From Posidonia oceanica (taxonomy: Eukaryota; Streptophyta; Magnoliopsida; Alismatales; Posidoniaceae), in the NCBI GenBank assembly GCA_037176725.1, contig JAZBRS010000020.1, positions 82,654,001 to 82,718,000 on the forward strand: DNA of 64,000 nucleotides. The letters are read 5' to 3'. Shown in pieces: positions 32,647 through 43,625 of the stretch (positions within the stretch are counted from its first letter, which is position 1; the number at the start of each line of letters is the position of its first letter). The position numbers and the translations under genes were made by a program. The notes under the pieces were generated by a model. That model did no database searches. It had not been told where the DNA came from and saw only the letters and a list, made by a program, of their open reading frames with translations.

Positions 32647-33447
32647 TGTAATGATCCTGTGAGTTTCGCGATCGTCTGTGGACGCTGCCAGAGCTTGCGT
32701 GCACTGATCGGAAATCAGGTTCACTATTAGCGGGTGATCCGAGGAGGAAACTCGACTCAAAACACCGAAAACAAAGGCAAAAAGCCAAAGGGAAACAGAA
32801 AGAAAAAGGAAAAGGGAGTCGCCACTAGTCTATTATGGGAAAGACGAGGAAAACCAAGGAAAAGCATAGAAAACAAGCAAATAGATGCAATGCTATGCAA
32901 AAATGGATGACTCGTGCCAAAGACGAGGGCAAAATGGTCACTACGAGCCAGAGAAAGGGTAAGGACTCCTGTTACGTGCGGGGAAGGTGTTAGGCACCCC
33001 CGACACGCCCGAGAAGTCGGTCTTTCTAGGCTAACTCGCTCGCATATGCCAAAAAATGCATGCTTTGAATGCCTAAGTGCCATGAATGCCATGTATGGAA
33101 ATTAATAGTGTTGTCTAGACGCTCAGCAGCACTGCCAGTGTTCCGAACTGAGTGAACCCTGGTTCGTAAGAACTCCAGGCAGTAAGCATCACTGCCCTAG
33201 TGCAAATGTAGGCGATAAAGCAAAACTGCGAGGAAAACCATGCAATGCAAGCGACACGCAAGGGATAAAGCAAAAGTGGGTCCGAGGCGAAAACTACGGG
33301 AAAGGATGCAAGGCGAGGCGTGAAACCAAAATAGGGTCCCGACAGCATGCATGGGTGTCGTAGGCATGTACCGAGACCAACGAAATGCAAGAGGCGGTGA
33401 TCAAAATGGATTTGACGCTTAAAACAGAGGTGCAACTTACTGCAAGT

Positions 33448-33505
33448 GTTGGACGCGACTATCAGCAGCGTCCAATGTTGGACGCTGGGATAGCTGGTGT
33501 CCAAC
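33448..33505 (-). repeat. LTR palindrome cassette E2-7
   Basis: The centre is GCGTCCAATGTTGGACGC. Outer half-sites are GTTGGACGC and GTGTCCAAC. Confidence 0.82.
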
Positions 33506-33667
33506 ACAGGTAGAAGCCAAAATGTAGAAAACATGCAATGCAAACTTGGAAATATGGATTTAATGCAATGTAAAAACCCAAGGGCAGATAGGGCATGCTG
33601 GGAAACCAAAACACGAGGCCCAGAAACCAGAAGCCAGATCAAAGCAATTTTCAAACGAGCAAAGGGT

Positions 33668-33724
33668 GTTGGATGCTCAGAATGACAGCGTCCAATGCTG
33701 GACGCAGAGATTAGCACGTCCAAC
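33668..33724 (-). repeat. LTR palindrome cassette E2-6
   Basis: The centre is GCGTCCAATGCTGGACGC. Outer half-sites are GTTGGATGC and ACGTCCAAC. Confidence 0.82.
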
Positions 33725-33900
33725 AACCAAGCCATGCCTTTTGAGGAAAAAAATGCATGCATGCAGGCTATATGAATGCGATGTAAGTGCTGCATGAGAG
33801 TGCATGACATGTATAACATGCAAGGCAGTCAAGATAAATAACCAGAATAAGATTTGATAGCAAGATGCAAGCATGAATGAGGTTTAAGCTATTACAGGGT

Positions 33901-33958
33901 GTTGGACACTAGAACAGACAGCGTCCAACATAGGACGCTGCAGTATCCAGCGTCCAAC
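33901..33958 (-). repeat. LTR palindrome cassette E2-5
   Basis: The centre is GCGTCCAACATAGGACGC. Outer half-sites are GTTGGACAC and GCGTCCAAC. Confidence 0.82.
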
Positions 33959-34130
33959 ACTCTGGAAACAGATAGATGACAAGATAGCATGCAAACTAGC
34001 AAGGAAACTTCATAGCATGAATTCAGGTTGCTAAAAATAGACATAGGCATGGCATGCAGGCATGGATCAAACGAACATAAAAGATCAGAGCATCATGCAA
34101 CCAATTAAATGGAAGTTACCAAGCAGAAAC

Positions 34131-34188
34131 GTAGGATGCTGGAAACATCAGCGTCCAACGTAGGACGCTGAATACTCCAGCATCCAAC
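34131..34188 (-). repeat. LTR palindrome cassette E2-4
   Basis: The centre is GCGTCCAACGTAGGACGC. Outer half-sites are GTAGGATGC and GCATCCAAC, with matching changes in both arms (GGATGC facing GCATCC). Confidence 0.82.
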
Positions 34189-34512
34189 ACATGGAGGATG
34201 CAAACCTACCTGCAAAGGGGGAGCTCAGCTCTAAACCCCACTTAAACATGCATGCAAGCTACTGAGGACATGCCAGATCAAGAAAAAACACTCAAACCAA
34301 GCATACAACCCATGAGAAGCAAGTAAGAAAGAGTATGCAAAGGAATAAAGGGGTAGAAACCCACGAAAAATAGCATGCAACTTGAGAGGAGACTAGCAAG
34401 CTTAAACATGGTTGCCATAGGGGCCAGGCATCACTAAACATGCATGGATCATGTATAAATCTCAAAAATAAGCAACATGCAAGCATGGCAGTAGATGTAA
34501 GCAAACAGGGAA

Positions 34513-34570
34513 GTAGGACGCTAGATGAACCAACGTCCAACGTTGGACGCGACTCACTCCAGCGTCCAAC
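34513..34570 (-). repeat. LTR palindrome cassette E2-3
   Basis: The centre is ACGTCCAACGTTGGACGC. The left outer half-site has mutated to GTAGGACGC; the right one, GCGTCCAAC, is intact. Confidence 0.82.
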
Positions 34571-34759
34571 GCAGGCAGACAATAGATTAACGTGAGGCAT
34601 GCAATATTGATCCAAAACGGGATCAAAACAGGATACTAAGCATGCAAAGGCATCAAGGAACATGTCAGGAAGCATATACCACAAGCTCATGAAGATGTAA
34701 ACAAAGCATGGCAAGCATGAAAGCAAAATCAGAGCAAAAGAAAACAGTGACAGCTGGGT

Positions 34760-34816
34760 GTTGGACACTGCACTATTGCGCGTCCAACGTTGGACGCACC
34801 AGGCTGGGCGTCCAAC
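34760..34816 (-). repeat. LTR palindrome cassette E2-2
   Basis: It contains the exact central palindrome GCGTCCAACGTTGGACGC. Outer half-sites are GTTGGACAC and GCGTCCAAC; loops are 10-11 nt. Confidence 0.85.
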
Positions 34817-35690
34817 AAGTCGAGAACTCCTCGACCAAAATCGATGCTCAGATCAGTGCAAAAAGCGAAGCTAAGAATCTAGGAAGCATGAGCATGCAAA
34901 GAGGAACATGAGCATATGTTCAAAGCTTAAAATGGGCAGGTGGTTAGCTCCACCCACCTCCTCCTCCTTGCGACCGACGGTAGGAGCTATTCCGGCCAGC
35001 CATGGAGGCGTGCGTGCTCATTAGTTATCCTAGCATGCTCGTGTGTGTAGGGGCTAGCTACAGGTATCGAGTGCCTACCTTGGCGTGGCCTGAAGTGGCT
35101 GTTCCGCTCGTAGTCGGTCGGTGTAGAAGCTTACAGCAAGCAAACTCCGGCAAGCTTGCTCGGCGTGTAGAGGGCATGGGAGAGGGAGCTAGAGGTTTGA
35201 GGGCGATCGTGGGAGTTCGCTCTTGGTTGATCAAGCTCTCAATTCTCTCTGGAATGGGTGTGGTGTCCTGTGCAATGGTGAGAAGGTCGCTGTTTTGTTG
35301 ATGGGTTCATGGGTTCGTGTGAAGAGAAGACAACGGCTTTTGGGCTAGCTTTGGACGGATTTTGCAGGTGATTACAGGCGTGGCAGGGGCTTCTGTGAGT
35401 GGGGAATCCACAAGGGATGTCAGGCGAAGGCACGGGGCTTGTTAGAAGGTTGAGGAAGTCTCGATGGTGGTAGGTGGAGGTGGCCAAAGTCAGTGACCTG
35501 TGGAGAGAGCGGAGGTCATGCTGGGGCGGAGGAGATGGCTTAGTAGGGCAATTACTAGGCCTTGGCAGCTAGTGAATGGCTTGGAGTGGTGAGTAAGTGG
35601 CCGAGGAGACTGGTAGTAAGTGTGTGTAGGTGGTGGAGTGGACGGGAGGTGAGCCAGAGGTGGCGGAGCAGCTACTGCATCTCCCGGGTC

Positions 35691-35806
35691 GTTGGACGCT
35701 AGTGCAGAGCGCATCCAACGTTGGGCGTTAGTACAGAGCGCGTCCAACATTGGACGCTAGTACAGAACGCGTCCAACGTTGGACGCTGCCTGTGGCAGTG
35801 TCCAAC
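35691..35806 (-). repeat. LTR palindrome cassette E2-1 (four hairpins)
   Basis: Five half-site groups are built from GTTGGACGC and GCGTCCAAC. The two inner junctions closest to consensus read GCGTCCAACATTGGACGC and GCGTCCAACGTTGGACGC. It lies 239 bp from the LTR start. The counterpart in Element 3 has three hairpins. Confidence 0.85.
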
Positions 35807-36049
35807 ACGCCTAGGAGGCCGAAGGCTGAAATGGGCTTGGGCCTTGGTTTAAAAAGTTTTAAAAATGTGTAAAAGGCTTGGGTGATGGTTTTGGGGTTTA
35901 GGTGGGGTTTTAGGGTTGGTTTAGGAATGGGATTTGGTTTTAAGGTCAAAATGCGTTAATTGAAAAAAGAGAGCCATCCCAGAGTCCAAGCAAGCTTTCC
36001 AGAGTAGTCCACCATCTTCCAGGCAGTCAAAATGGGGTGTCAACAGATG

Positions 36050-36058
36050 CCCCTCCCT
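36050..36058 (-). promoter_or_regulatory. Polypurine tract of Element 2
   Basis: On the minus strand AGGGAGGGG is followed by CATC and the LTR start at 36045. Upstream (36.06-36.19 kb) is the shared pre-tract region with a single TGAGTCA/TGACTCA site. Confidence 0.85.
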
Positions 36059-36462
36059 AATCGAGGTCAAGGGGGACCGAGGCCGCTGCTCAGGGTAGAC
36101 ATGACACCCCTCCTAACGCTGGTAGGAGCACGAAATTGCTGTGGGCCTGAGTCACTTATTCGGTAGATACACCAAAAATCACGACCTGTTGCTGCAATAC
36201 AAATGCAAATGCAAATGCGAATGCAGATGCAATGCAAAGAGATGCAATAATGCTGATGTTAAAGTAAAAACCTGCACCAGTGTTTGCTGTGCTGAACTCC
36301 ATGGGGGAGATGCAGGTGATGCATGCTGATATGATGTGAGATGCGACCCCATTGGGGAAAGCATGCAATGATTATGTGTATGATGTTGATGCTACTATCT
36401 ATCACGCAATGCTGTACTGCTATCTAACATGCAATGCTCATGCAATGAATAATGAGTTGACG

Positions 36463-36940
36463 GACTCATTGCCGGATAGTCTGGGTTATTGGCCCAAGGA
36501 GTTGACGGACTTTTTGTCGAATAGTTAGGGCTATCAGCCAAAGTAAAGGATGCCAGATAGGGTGACGGGTGTCATCCGAGCAGTTTGGGCTGCCAGCCCA
36601 GAGAAGATACCGAGGGCAGCAAAATAAGATGCCCCTGGTATCAGGGATGATACCAGGGAACAACCGAAGCGCCCGTGGCATCAAAAGAAGGGTTGGACAG
36701 TTATGACGGGTGTCAACCGAGCAGTTTGGGCTGCCAGCCCAGAGCAGACATTTTGACGGGCATCAACCGAGCTATTGGGGCTGCCAACCCGGAGAAGGAA
36801 AGGTAGCTTGTCCTCGCCCGAGGAAGCAAGCGGACGACCAGAGTGGCGCGGAACAAAATGGGCAAAATTCCCACGCGAAAGAAAAGGAGGCATCTTTTTT
36901 GCTGAGAAAGCAAGCAAGAAAAGGGGACGCACGATAGATG
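36463..36940 (-). repeat. Closing boxes and GGGCTGGCAGCCC repeats (Element 2)
   Basis: Units with GGCTGCCAGCCC and GGGTTATTGGCCC occur at 36463-36600 and 36710-36790, with a GGTATCA/GATACCAGGG box at about 36600-36684. At 36806-36833 lies one unit of CTTGTCCTCGCCCGAGGAAG type, the motif that makes up the whole array of Element 3. Between 36840 and 36940 nothing clear is seen. Confidence 0.72.
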
Positions 36941-37755
36941 ATAGGTGATAGGTTTCAGACCCATCGACTGTAAAAAACGACCTGATAAATGAGTGATAGG
37001 TTTCAGACCCATCGACCGCAAGGGAGTTAATGATAAGTTTCGGATGTATCGACCGCAAAGGATAGGTTTCGGACCCATCGACCACAAGGGGAGTGAATGA
37101 TAAGTTTCGGACTTATCGACCGAAAAAGATAGGTTTCGAACCTACCAACCGCAAGGGTGGCACGATGTGATAGGTTTCGGACCCATCGACCGCAAAGGGA
37201 GTGGATGATAAGTTTCGGACTTATTGACCAGAAAGAGGCCAAGAATGATAAGTGCAAGCCTTATCAAGACCGAAAAGAGGCCAGGAATGATAAGTGCAAG
37301 CCCTATCAAGACCGGCAAGAGGTCAGGAATGATAAGTGCAGGCCTTATCAAGACCAGGAAGAGGCCAGGAATGACAAGTGCAAGCCTTATCGAGATCGGA
37401 CCAGAAAGCTGATGGATGATAGGTTTCGGACCCACCGACCATGAAAAGGTAACTGATAAGATTTGGACTTATCGACCCCAAAGGATTAGAATGTGATAAG
37501 TTTCGAACCTACCGACCACAAAGGAAAGATGGCAAGTTTCGGACTTATCGACCGAAAAGGATAGGTTTCGGACCCATCAACTGCGAAGGATGGATGATAA
37601 GTTTCGGACTTATCGACCGGGAAGGATAGGTTTCGGACCTACAGACCGCAAAGGTAGATGATAAGTTTCGGACTTACCGACCAGAAAGGATAGGTTCCGG
37701 ACCTACCGACTGCAAGGGTGGATGATAAGTTTCAGACTTATCGACCGAGAAGGAT
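36940..37755 (-). repeat. Hairpin array, GATAAGT/GATAGGT type (Element 2)
   Basis: About 20 hairpin units are present. Two kinds alternate: one with GATAAGTTTCGGACTTATC and one with GATAGGTTTCGGACCCATC (plus-strand reading), where both arms changed together. At 37245-37400 there is a run of four 42-bp units with GATAAGTGCAAGCCTTATC, resembling the 42-bp array of Element 1. Confidence 0.85.
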
Positions 37756-37925
37756 AGGGGCACCAAGATCCGAAGGGGGAGCAGATTAACGGATGGGCCC
37801 GCGACAATTAGGCATGCTAGCCTGGATGCAGCTGGAGATGTGATATCATGGGGCAGCGGGAAAAGATGCCCCTGGTATCAGGGAGGATACCAGGGGACAG
37901 TCGAAGTGCCCTTGGCATCAAAAAG
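37756..37925 (-). repeat. GGTATCA box, ORF-side border of the array (Element 2)
   Basis: The plus-strand reading has GTGATATCATGGGG, CCCTGGTATCAGGG, GGATACCAGGGG and CCCTTGGCATCA. The text before it (GGATGGGCCCGCGA) also matches the Element 1 and 4 borders. Confidence 0.75.
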
Positions 37926-38365
37926 TGATAGACTAAGCTGACGTGCTTGTCAAACGGGTAGTTAGGGCTACTAGCCCGGCGGAGATCCAACCGGGGGCGC
38001 TTGGTGGCTTTGCCCGTGTTGACGGTGCTGGTTTGTAGAGATTCTGGAATCCAAGTGGAACGCAGGGTCTTCTTGTAGCTTCCCTTGGTGTTGAGAGTGT
38101 TGGTAGTTGCTTCTGAGCTTGTGAGTCGTTGGGATCCGAGAGTGCTTCCTTATGGTCCTTGAGGGGTTGGACCTGCGAAGCTGAAGCAGTATGCTGAGGA
38201 TGTGATTGCGAGAGACCACGCATGCATTATGTTATGGAAAGCAGACCAAACATACAAGCAAATGGCACAAAACATCCTTGTATTCACAAAGTCTTGGTTA
38301 CACGCCTATAATAGGCTGAACAGAGTATAGCAAGACTCAAAAAGGGATATGCAGATGTAGACGCC
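37926..38365 (-). other. Element 2 segment after the extra ORF, with possible small exon
   Basis: After CTTCGCAG at about 38180-38187 (minus strand, possible 3' splice site) comes a short open stretch starting near LKDHKEALSDPN and rich in Gln, Pro and Arg, homologous to 13265-13460. The interval between it and the extra ORF carries GGCGTGTAA and GCAAGGATGTTTTG-type text shared with Element 1. No known domain is seen. Confidence 0.45.
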
Positions 38366-39568
38366 CTAGTCAGTCTGGGCCTTCTTCGACCTCCTGGCGT
38401 CAAGAAACAGAGGTGCGCCAGGTGGGATCTCATTAATGGGCTAGAGCCCCTGCACTTCAGTCAGATACTCAGGAGTGCATCTTGAGCCCCTCACGGCTGC
38501 AATGTCTGTTGATTTCACGCCATGGCGCATAAGGTCGGCTAGTTCTGTTGTGGCTGCAACTGTGCTGAAAGGATAGGGCTGGAGTAGCTTTGGTGCAGTG
38601 CTGTCGACAAATGCCCCTTGGCGGAGACCAAATTGCCGCATGACCCGGATGGGGTGATACTCCACGCCTTCGGTGAACCCTGGCAGGACGACCAATCACA
38701 TGTCGCGAGCGCCAAAGAAAATGGTGAACAGCTCTGCTGCAGATGGGATGATACGCCAAGTTACTGTATCATCTGTCAGCTGTTCCAGTCTTTCGTACTC
38801 CTCGCAGACAGTCTTGATGGTCTTGGCGTGGCCGTTGTTGTAGTATGTCTCAAATGCATGTTTCTGGGGGCGCAGGATGTCTACCTCTAGGTGTTCGGCC
38901 AGCCACACTTGTACTAGAGCTCCACAGCCATGAAAGTGGCGGCAGCAGTGCGTAATGCGGTCAAGTCCGCGGTACGTCTCAGCCAGGACGACAGGTGCCA
39001 AGTCGATTTGGCAGGTCACCACAGCAAGGACGATCTCCGCAACTTCAATAGCGACAGTCATCCGGCCATGACTGAAGATTAGCTCACCCAGGAAACAGGT
39101 AACAAAGCCACGAAGCCATAATTCATCTCCCAGTGCGACGCGCTTCTTGGAAACTTCCTTGAAATAGTTCAGACGGAGTGCAAGTACGGGCCCATCGACG
39201 CAGACCAGTCTTTTCTCGCAACTTTGCGCAGAGAGCCCCATGAGTTGTCTTAGGACGGTGACATAGCCAGAACGCCTCATGAACACAGCAGGTCCCATGA
39301 GCATGGAGAAGCCGCAAATTTGGCGCACTTCCTCTAGTGTAGGTGTCAGTTCTGTCCTGCCAAAGCGGAAGACATGGTGCGCTAGTTTCCAGAACCTTGC
39401 AGCAGCACACAAGAGATGTCGGCTGACCTCCACATCAGCAGCTTTCAGAAGTCTAGGTGGGATGCCCCAGAGGCTCAGCTTTTCACGGTCAGCTTCAGTG
39501 AGCATGGCGATCCATCCTCGGAGAGTCTCAGAGCAATGTGTTGGAGTCACCAAGGTAGGGAAACCCAT
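38366..39568 (-). pseudogene. Element 2 extra ORF, DUF7745 / plant-mobile-domain-like (two stops)
   Basis: The span is 1203 nt, ATG at 39568 to TAG at 38366. The first 290 codons are open. Recognised text: ADVEVSRHLLCAAARFWK, FRFGRTELTPTLEE, then GDELWLRGF, FLGELIFSHGRMTVAIE and, after the first stop, EGVEYHPIRVMRQFG. The C-terminus is basic (RRSKKAQ). Premature stops are TGA at 38696 (CGA in Element 1) and TAG at 38441 (TGG in Element 3), both C-to-T type. The role is unknown. Related plant mobile domains occur in transposons and in silencing-related host proteins. Confidence 0.8.
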
Positions 39569-41279
39569 TGCAGGCGAGAATGTGGGTAGCTGGTGCGAAA
39601 TCTTCGAGTACCTGTAGCCAAAGCTGTTTCATCAATCCGGAACATGTACAGGCATGTAATATTGGCAGACAGAGAAGTAGATGTGCATATAAAGCTGATA
39701 AAGCGGTTCAAATGCTACAGCTAGCAGTCAGACCACAGAATTCAAGCACACTCAGCTAAGCAAAAGGGGGCTTCACTTGCACAGGGCGGAGCCGCACAAA
39801 AGGCACTCTTGTCCTCATCCGTGCGGAGCGAGGAGACAATGGAAGGGGGTTTCGTTCATCTAGAACAAAGTCACAAAGGAGGCACGCTTGTCCTTGTCCT
39901 GTACGGAGCAAGGGGACAAGCGAAAAAGAGACTTCGTCTGTCCAGAGCGAAGTCGCACAGGGATTAGGGGTGGCACCTGACTGCGCGGACCCGACGGCCC
40001 AAGAGGGGCCCCCAAGGGGTGCCAAGGTTGTCTTGCTGCCTCTGGAGTGATCGCGCTGTCTCTGATTACTGATGCTTTCCCTGAGCTATTGGACTGGTAG
40101 TGATTGGTTGCTCTAAGGCTTGGAGGCGGTCAACCTGCCTTGGCAGAAGTACTGTCCCAGCGCTGAGCCGAGCCTTACAGAGTGGGGGGAAAGGGGCAAT
40201 AGGAGTGATTTGATAGTGAATAGATGCATGCATGATCTATACTAAACCTATCGCCCTCGGCATATGGAGTGCTAGATGCCTGCTGCAAAGGAAGGAGCGG
40301 TCTCTAACTCACCAGACTCTACTTAGACTCCTAACTATTGGTGGCGCTCCAAAAAGGGTATTATGGGCGTTCAGGTGGTGGTGTAGTGAGGACGGACTCC
40401 ATGCCAAACTCCCAAGGAGCTACACCTACTCTTTTCATTTTTTCTTGTCTTTTTTGCTCCCACATAGGTGTGTAGTACTTTCCCTATCCCTGGCTTGGGG
40501 GGGTAATGGGTGTCTGGTAATTGCTGGGGGGAATGGCTAGGCTCCACGGGATCTGTGTATTTCCCAAGCGCAAATCTGGTTTCTCTCTAATATAGGGAAA
40601 AGGGGTGGAATCACGCTGCTTGCCTTTGTTTCTGGGGCTGACCTTTGTTTTTTGCCCCTATTTTGTTTTGCTTGTTTTTTTTTTCTTTTTGTCTTTCTTT
40701 CTTGCTCTTTTTCTCTTCTTCTTTCTTCTTTTTTTTTTTGGCTTGTAGGCTTCCACTGTCCCTAACTTAGAGGTAATGGGCACCTAGTTTTGAGACAAAA
40801 AGGGGCTAGGCCTTGTATGACTTGTGGATTTGCAGGCATGGATTTGGATCCTCCCCAAGGCGAATTGGAGGGACGAGGTTGTACTGCACACCTCTATCTC
40901 TAGGGCCAACTCCTGTCTTCGCCTTCTAGTCTTCTGTGGTACTTAGGCTAAGACATGTAGGTTTTGCTCACACTCTCTCACACCCTAGGATTTTTTTCTC
41001 CCTCTTACGGTGTAAGTCTTGGAGGGGTTTAGACATTTTGTCTGTCCTCACTGGATGGTGGCTCCCTCACTGGTTAGGACATCCAAGTAGTGTCAGGTGA
41101 GGTAGAGAGTACTCCTTCCAGGGCAGGCAAGCATCTCTGATTTTCGTCATCGGGCTTATGATAATAATGCACATAATACATTTACATCTTTTCTGCTGAA
41201 AAATAAACAAGCCTAAAATGCATGAGAAAGATGGAATGCAAGAAGTAAGAGAGAAGAGACTATGCAAGGCAGCGGCGGG
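39569..41279 (-). other. Element 2 noncoding spacer between pol and extra ORF
   Basis: It is homologous to 8813-10544. The hairpin repeats (for example TTCGTTC paired with GAACAAAG near 39850) lie at 39765-39965. A conserved CAG/GTAC junction is at 39612-39613, 43 nt before the ATG. Long T-rich tracts (plus-strand reading) are at 40670-40740. No gene is seen. Confidence 0.65.
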
Positions 41280-42479
41280 CTACTGGTAGTACTTCTTGAG
41301 GTAGCATGAATTGCCCAGCTCAGACTGCTTGACCTGGTCCATGTCCTCAAGGACTGCTGTGCCGCCGGAGAAGACTTGCTTGATTAAGAAGGGGCCATGC
41401 CAGTTGGGCCAGAATTTCCCTCGGCCGTCGGGGAGATGGATGGCTCGGAGGACCATATCCCCAGGATTGAAGCTTCTGGGCCTAACCTTCTTCAGGTATG
41501 CTCTGGCCAAGCGCTTCTGGTAGCACTGAGCATGATGTATGGCCTGCAGCCTATGCTCATCAATCAGGTTCAGCTGGATACAGCGGTCTTCGACCCATTC
41601 TGCTTCTTCTAGCTCAGCTTCTCGTAGGATCCACAGTGAGGGGATCTCTACTTCGACAAGCAGCACTGCCTCCATGCCGTACACCAGAGAATATGGGGTG
41701 GCTCCTGTTGAGGTTCGGACTGATGTCCTGTACGCCTAGAGCGCGTATGGAAGCTTATCATGCCAGTCCTTGTGAGTTTCTGCCATCTTTTTCAAGATTT
41801 TGACAAGGTTCTTGTTGGCAGACTCTACCGCACCATTCATCTATGGCCGATAAGGCGAGGATCGGTGATGCTTGATGTGGAGGCTCTGCAGCTAGTCTTC
41901 AATCCTCTTGGCTATGAAGTTTGTGCCGTTATCAGAGATAAGCACATGCGGGACCCCATACCAGGCTATGATATTGTTCCTGATAAACTTTTCTGTAGCC
42001 ACAGTAGTAACAGTCTTGTAGGAGGCCGCTTCCACCCACTTAGTAAAGTAGTCGATTGCCACTAGAATGTAGCGATGACCGTTGGAAGTTGGCGGGTGTA
42101 TAGTGCCAATGACATCGATCCCCCAGGTGGAGAAAGGCCAAGGTGAAGACATGCTGTGCAATTCCTGTAGGGGTGCGTGCATGAAGTTCCCATGAATCTA
42201 GCAGCTATGGCACTTACACACAAATTGGCAGCAGTCTGCCTCCATTGTTGACCAGAAGTAGCCTTGGAGCATAATCTTCTTGGTCAGCAACACACCATTC
42301 ATGTGAGGGCCGCAGGTCCCTGCATGGACTTGGAGCATCAGTGTGTTGGCCTCCTTTTTGTCTACGCAGCGTAGGAGCATCTGGTTGCAAGATCTTCTGT
42401 ACAGATGTCCTGCCTCTATCACGTACTTTGACGCCAGATGCGCCAAAGTCTTTCTGTCTGTGGCTAAGGTGCCAGGTGG
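41280..42479 (-). pseudogene. Element 2 integrase (broken)
   Basis: The zinc-binding region ends FVCKCHSC near 42210. The catalytic text WGIDVIG (near 42115), ISDNGTNF (near 41930) and NGAVESANKN (near 41830) is present. Stops: TAG at 42198 after CHSC, TAG after EDY-type text near 41895, TAG at the Gln before MNGAVE near 41845, and TAG near 41740 at a Trp codon that is also TAG in Element 3. From 41684 the C-terminal part is open to the natural stop at 41280 after LKKYYQ. Confidence 0.88.
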
Positions 42480-43625
42480 GGGGTTGCCAGATTCCAGGAA
42501 GACTTTAATGTCGTGGTACCATGAGAGCTCCTCTGCTGGATCTGCCTCCTCGAAAGTCATGCAGTGTGTGGGCTGTTCCACATGAGAGATTGATACGTCC
42601 ACTGCACGGCCTTCGGGTATGGAGAGCCAAGATGCTAAGGTTGCTAGAGCGTCTGCATAGGCGTCCTTGGCCCTATTCATGTAAGTGAAGCGGATGTCTT
42701 CAAATTCTCCTATCAGCTTCAGCAGGCATTCATGGTAAGGTACCAGCTTGGGGTCCTTGGTCTTCCAGTCGCCGTTAACCTGGGAGATGACCAGCATCAT
42801 GTCTCCATGCACATGCAACTTGTGCACATCATGCTCAAGTGTGACTTGCAGTCCCAGAAGACAGGCTTCGTACTCTGCCTCATTGTTGGTGCAAGGGAAT
42901 ATCATCTTCCTTGCAAAGGGGATTAGAACTCCCTGCGGCATTGATAGGACAGCGCTGATGCTACTGCCCCTTTTATTAACTGCGCCATCGAAGTACAGAT
43001 GCCACTGTAACTCATCTTCAGGGTCTTTCTGCTCTGAATCCTCCATGGCGAATAGGATGTCTTCATCGGGGAACTGTGTCTGCAGAGGCTGGTATTCAGG
43101 TAAGGGGAAGTTGGCCAGATGATTTGCCATGGCTTGCCCCTTCATTGATTTCTACGTGACGAAAGTAATGTCATATTGAGACAATAACACCTGCCACTTA
43201 ACACATCTGCCCACCATAGCCGACTTCTGAAAAAGGAACTTGATGGGGTCATGTCGGCATAGGAGCTGGACCAAGTGCGCCATCATGTAATGCCTTAGCT
43301 TCTACGTGGCCTAGACCAGAGACAAGTAGGTCTTCTCTATGGCACTATACCTGGCTTCGCAATCAGTGAACTTCTTGCTCAGGTAGTAGATGGCACGCTC
43401 CTTTCTACTGGGTTCATCATGTTGGCCCAAGACGGCGCCCATGGAATGCTGTGTGGTAGAAAGATAGAGAATCAGGGGTCTTCCTGGAGCAAGAGAGACC
43501 AGGACAAGAGGCTTGATCAGGAGCTGCTTGATCTTGTCAAATGCAGCTTGGCACTCCTCACTCCAGTTGATCTGTGCATTCTTCTTCAGGAGCTTGAAGA
43601 TCGGTTCGCAAATGGGTGTGAGCTA
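42480..43625 (-). pseudogene. Element 2 RNase H and second RNase H
   Basis: The ordinary RNase H occupies about 43560-43230, with LYLSTTQHSMGAVLGQ. The Tat-type second RNase H lies within an open frame starting at 43145, with YFDGAVNKRG, NNEAEYEACL, HGDMMLVISQ and DAYADALATLASWL keeping all four acidic residues. TAG stops lie at 43623 (after SRFIA), 43311, 43302 and 43152. The last is shared with Element 1. The part from 43145 to 42480 is uninterrupted. Confidence 0.88.

Larger units (their letters stand above)
32647..36045 (-). repeat. 3' LTR of Element 2 (3399 bp)
   Basis: On the minus strand it starts TGTTGACACCCC at 36045 after the polypurine tract and ends GGATCATTACA at 32647. It contains the conserved R/U5 blocks (33.21-32.96 kb) and seven palindrome cassettes. 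It lacks the AAACCCTA-rich stretch that fills the start of the Element 1 and 4 LTRs. It is the same LTR type as 45887-49223. Confidence 0.9.
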
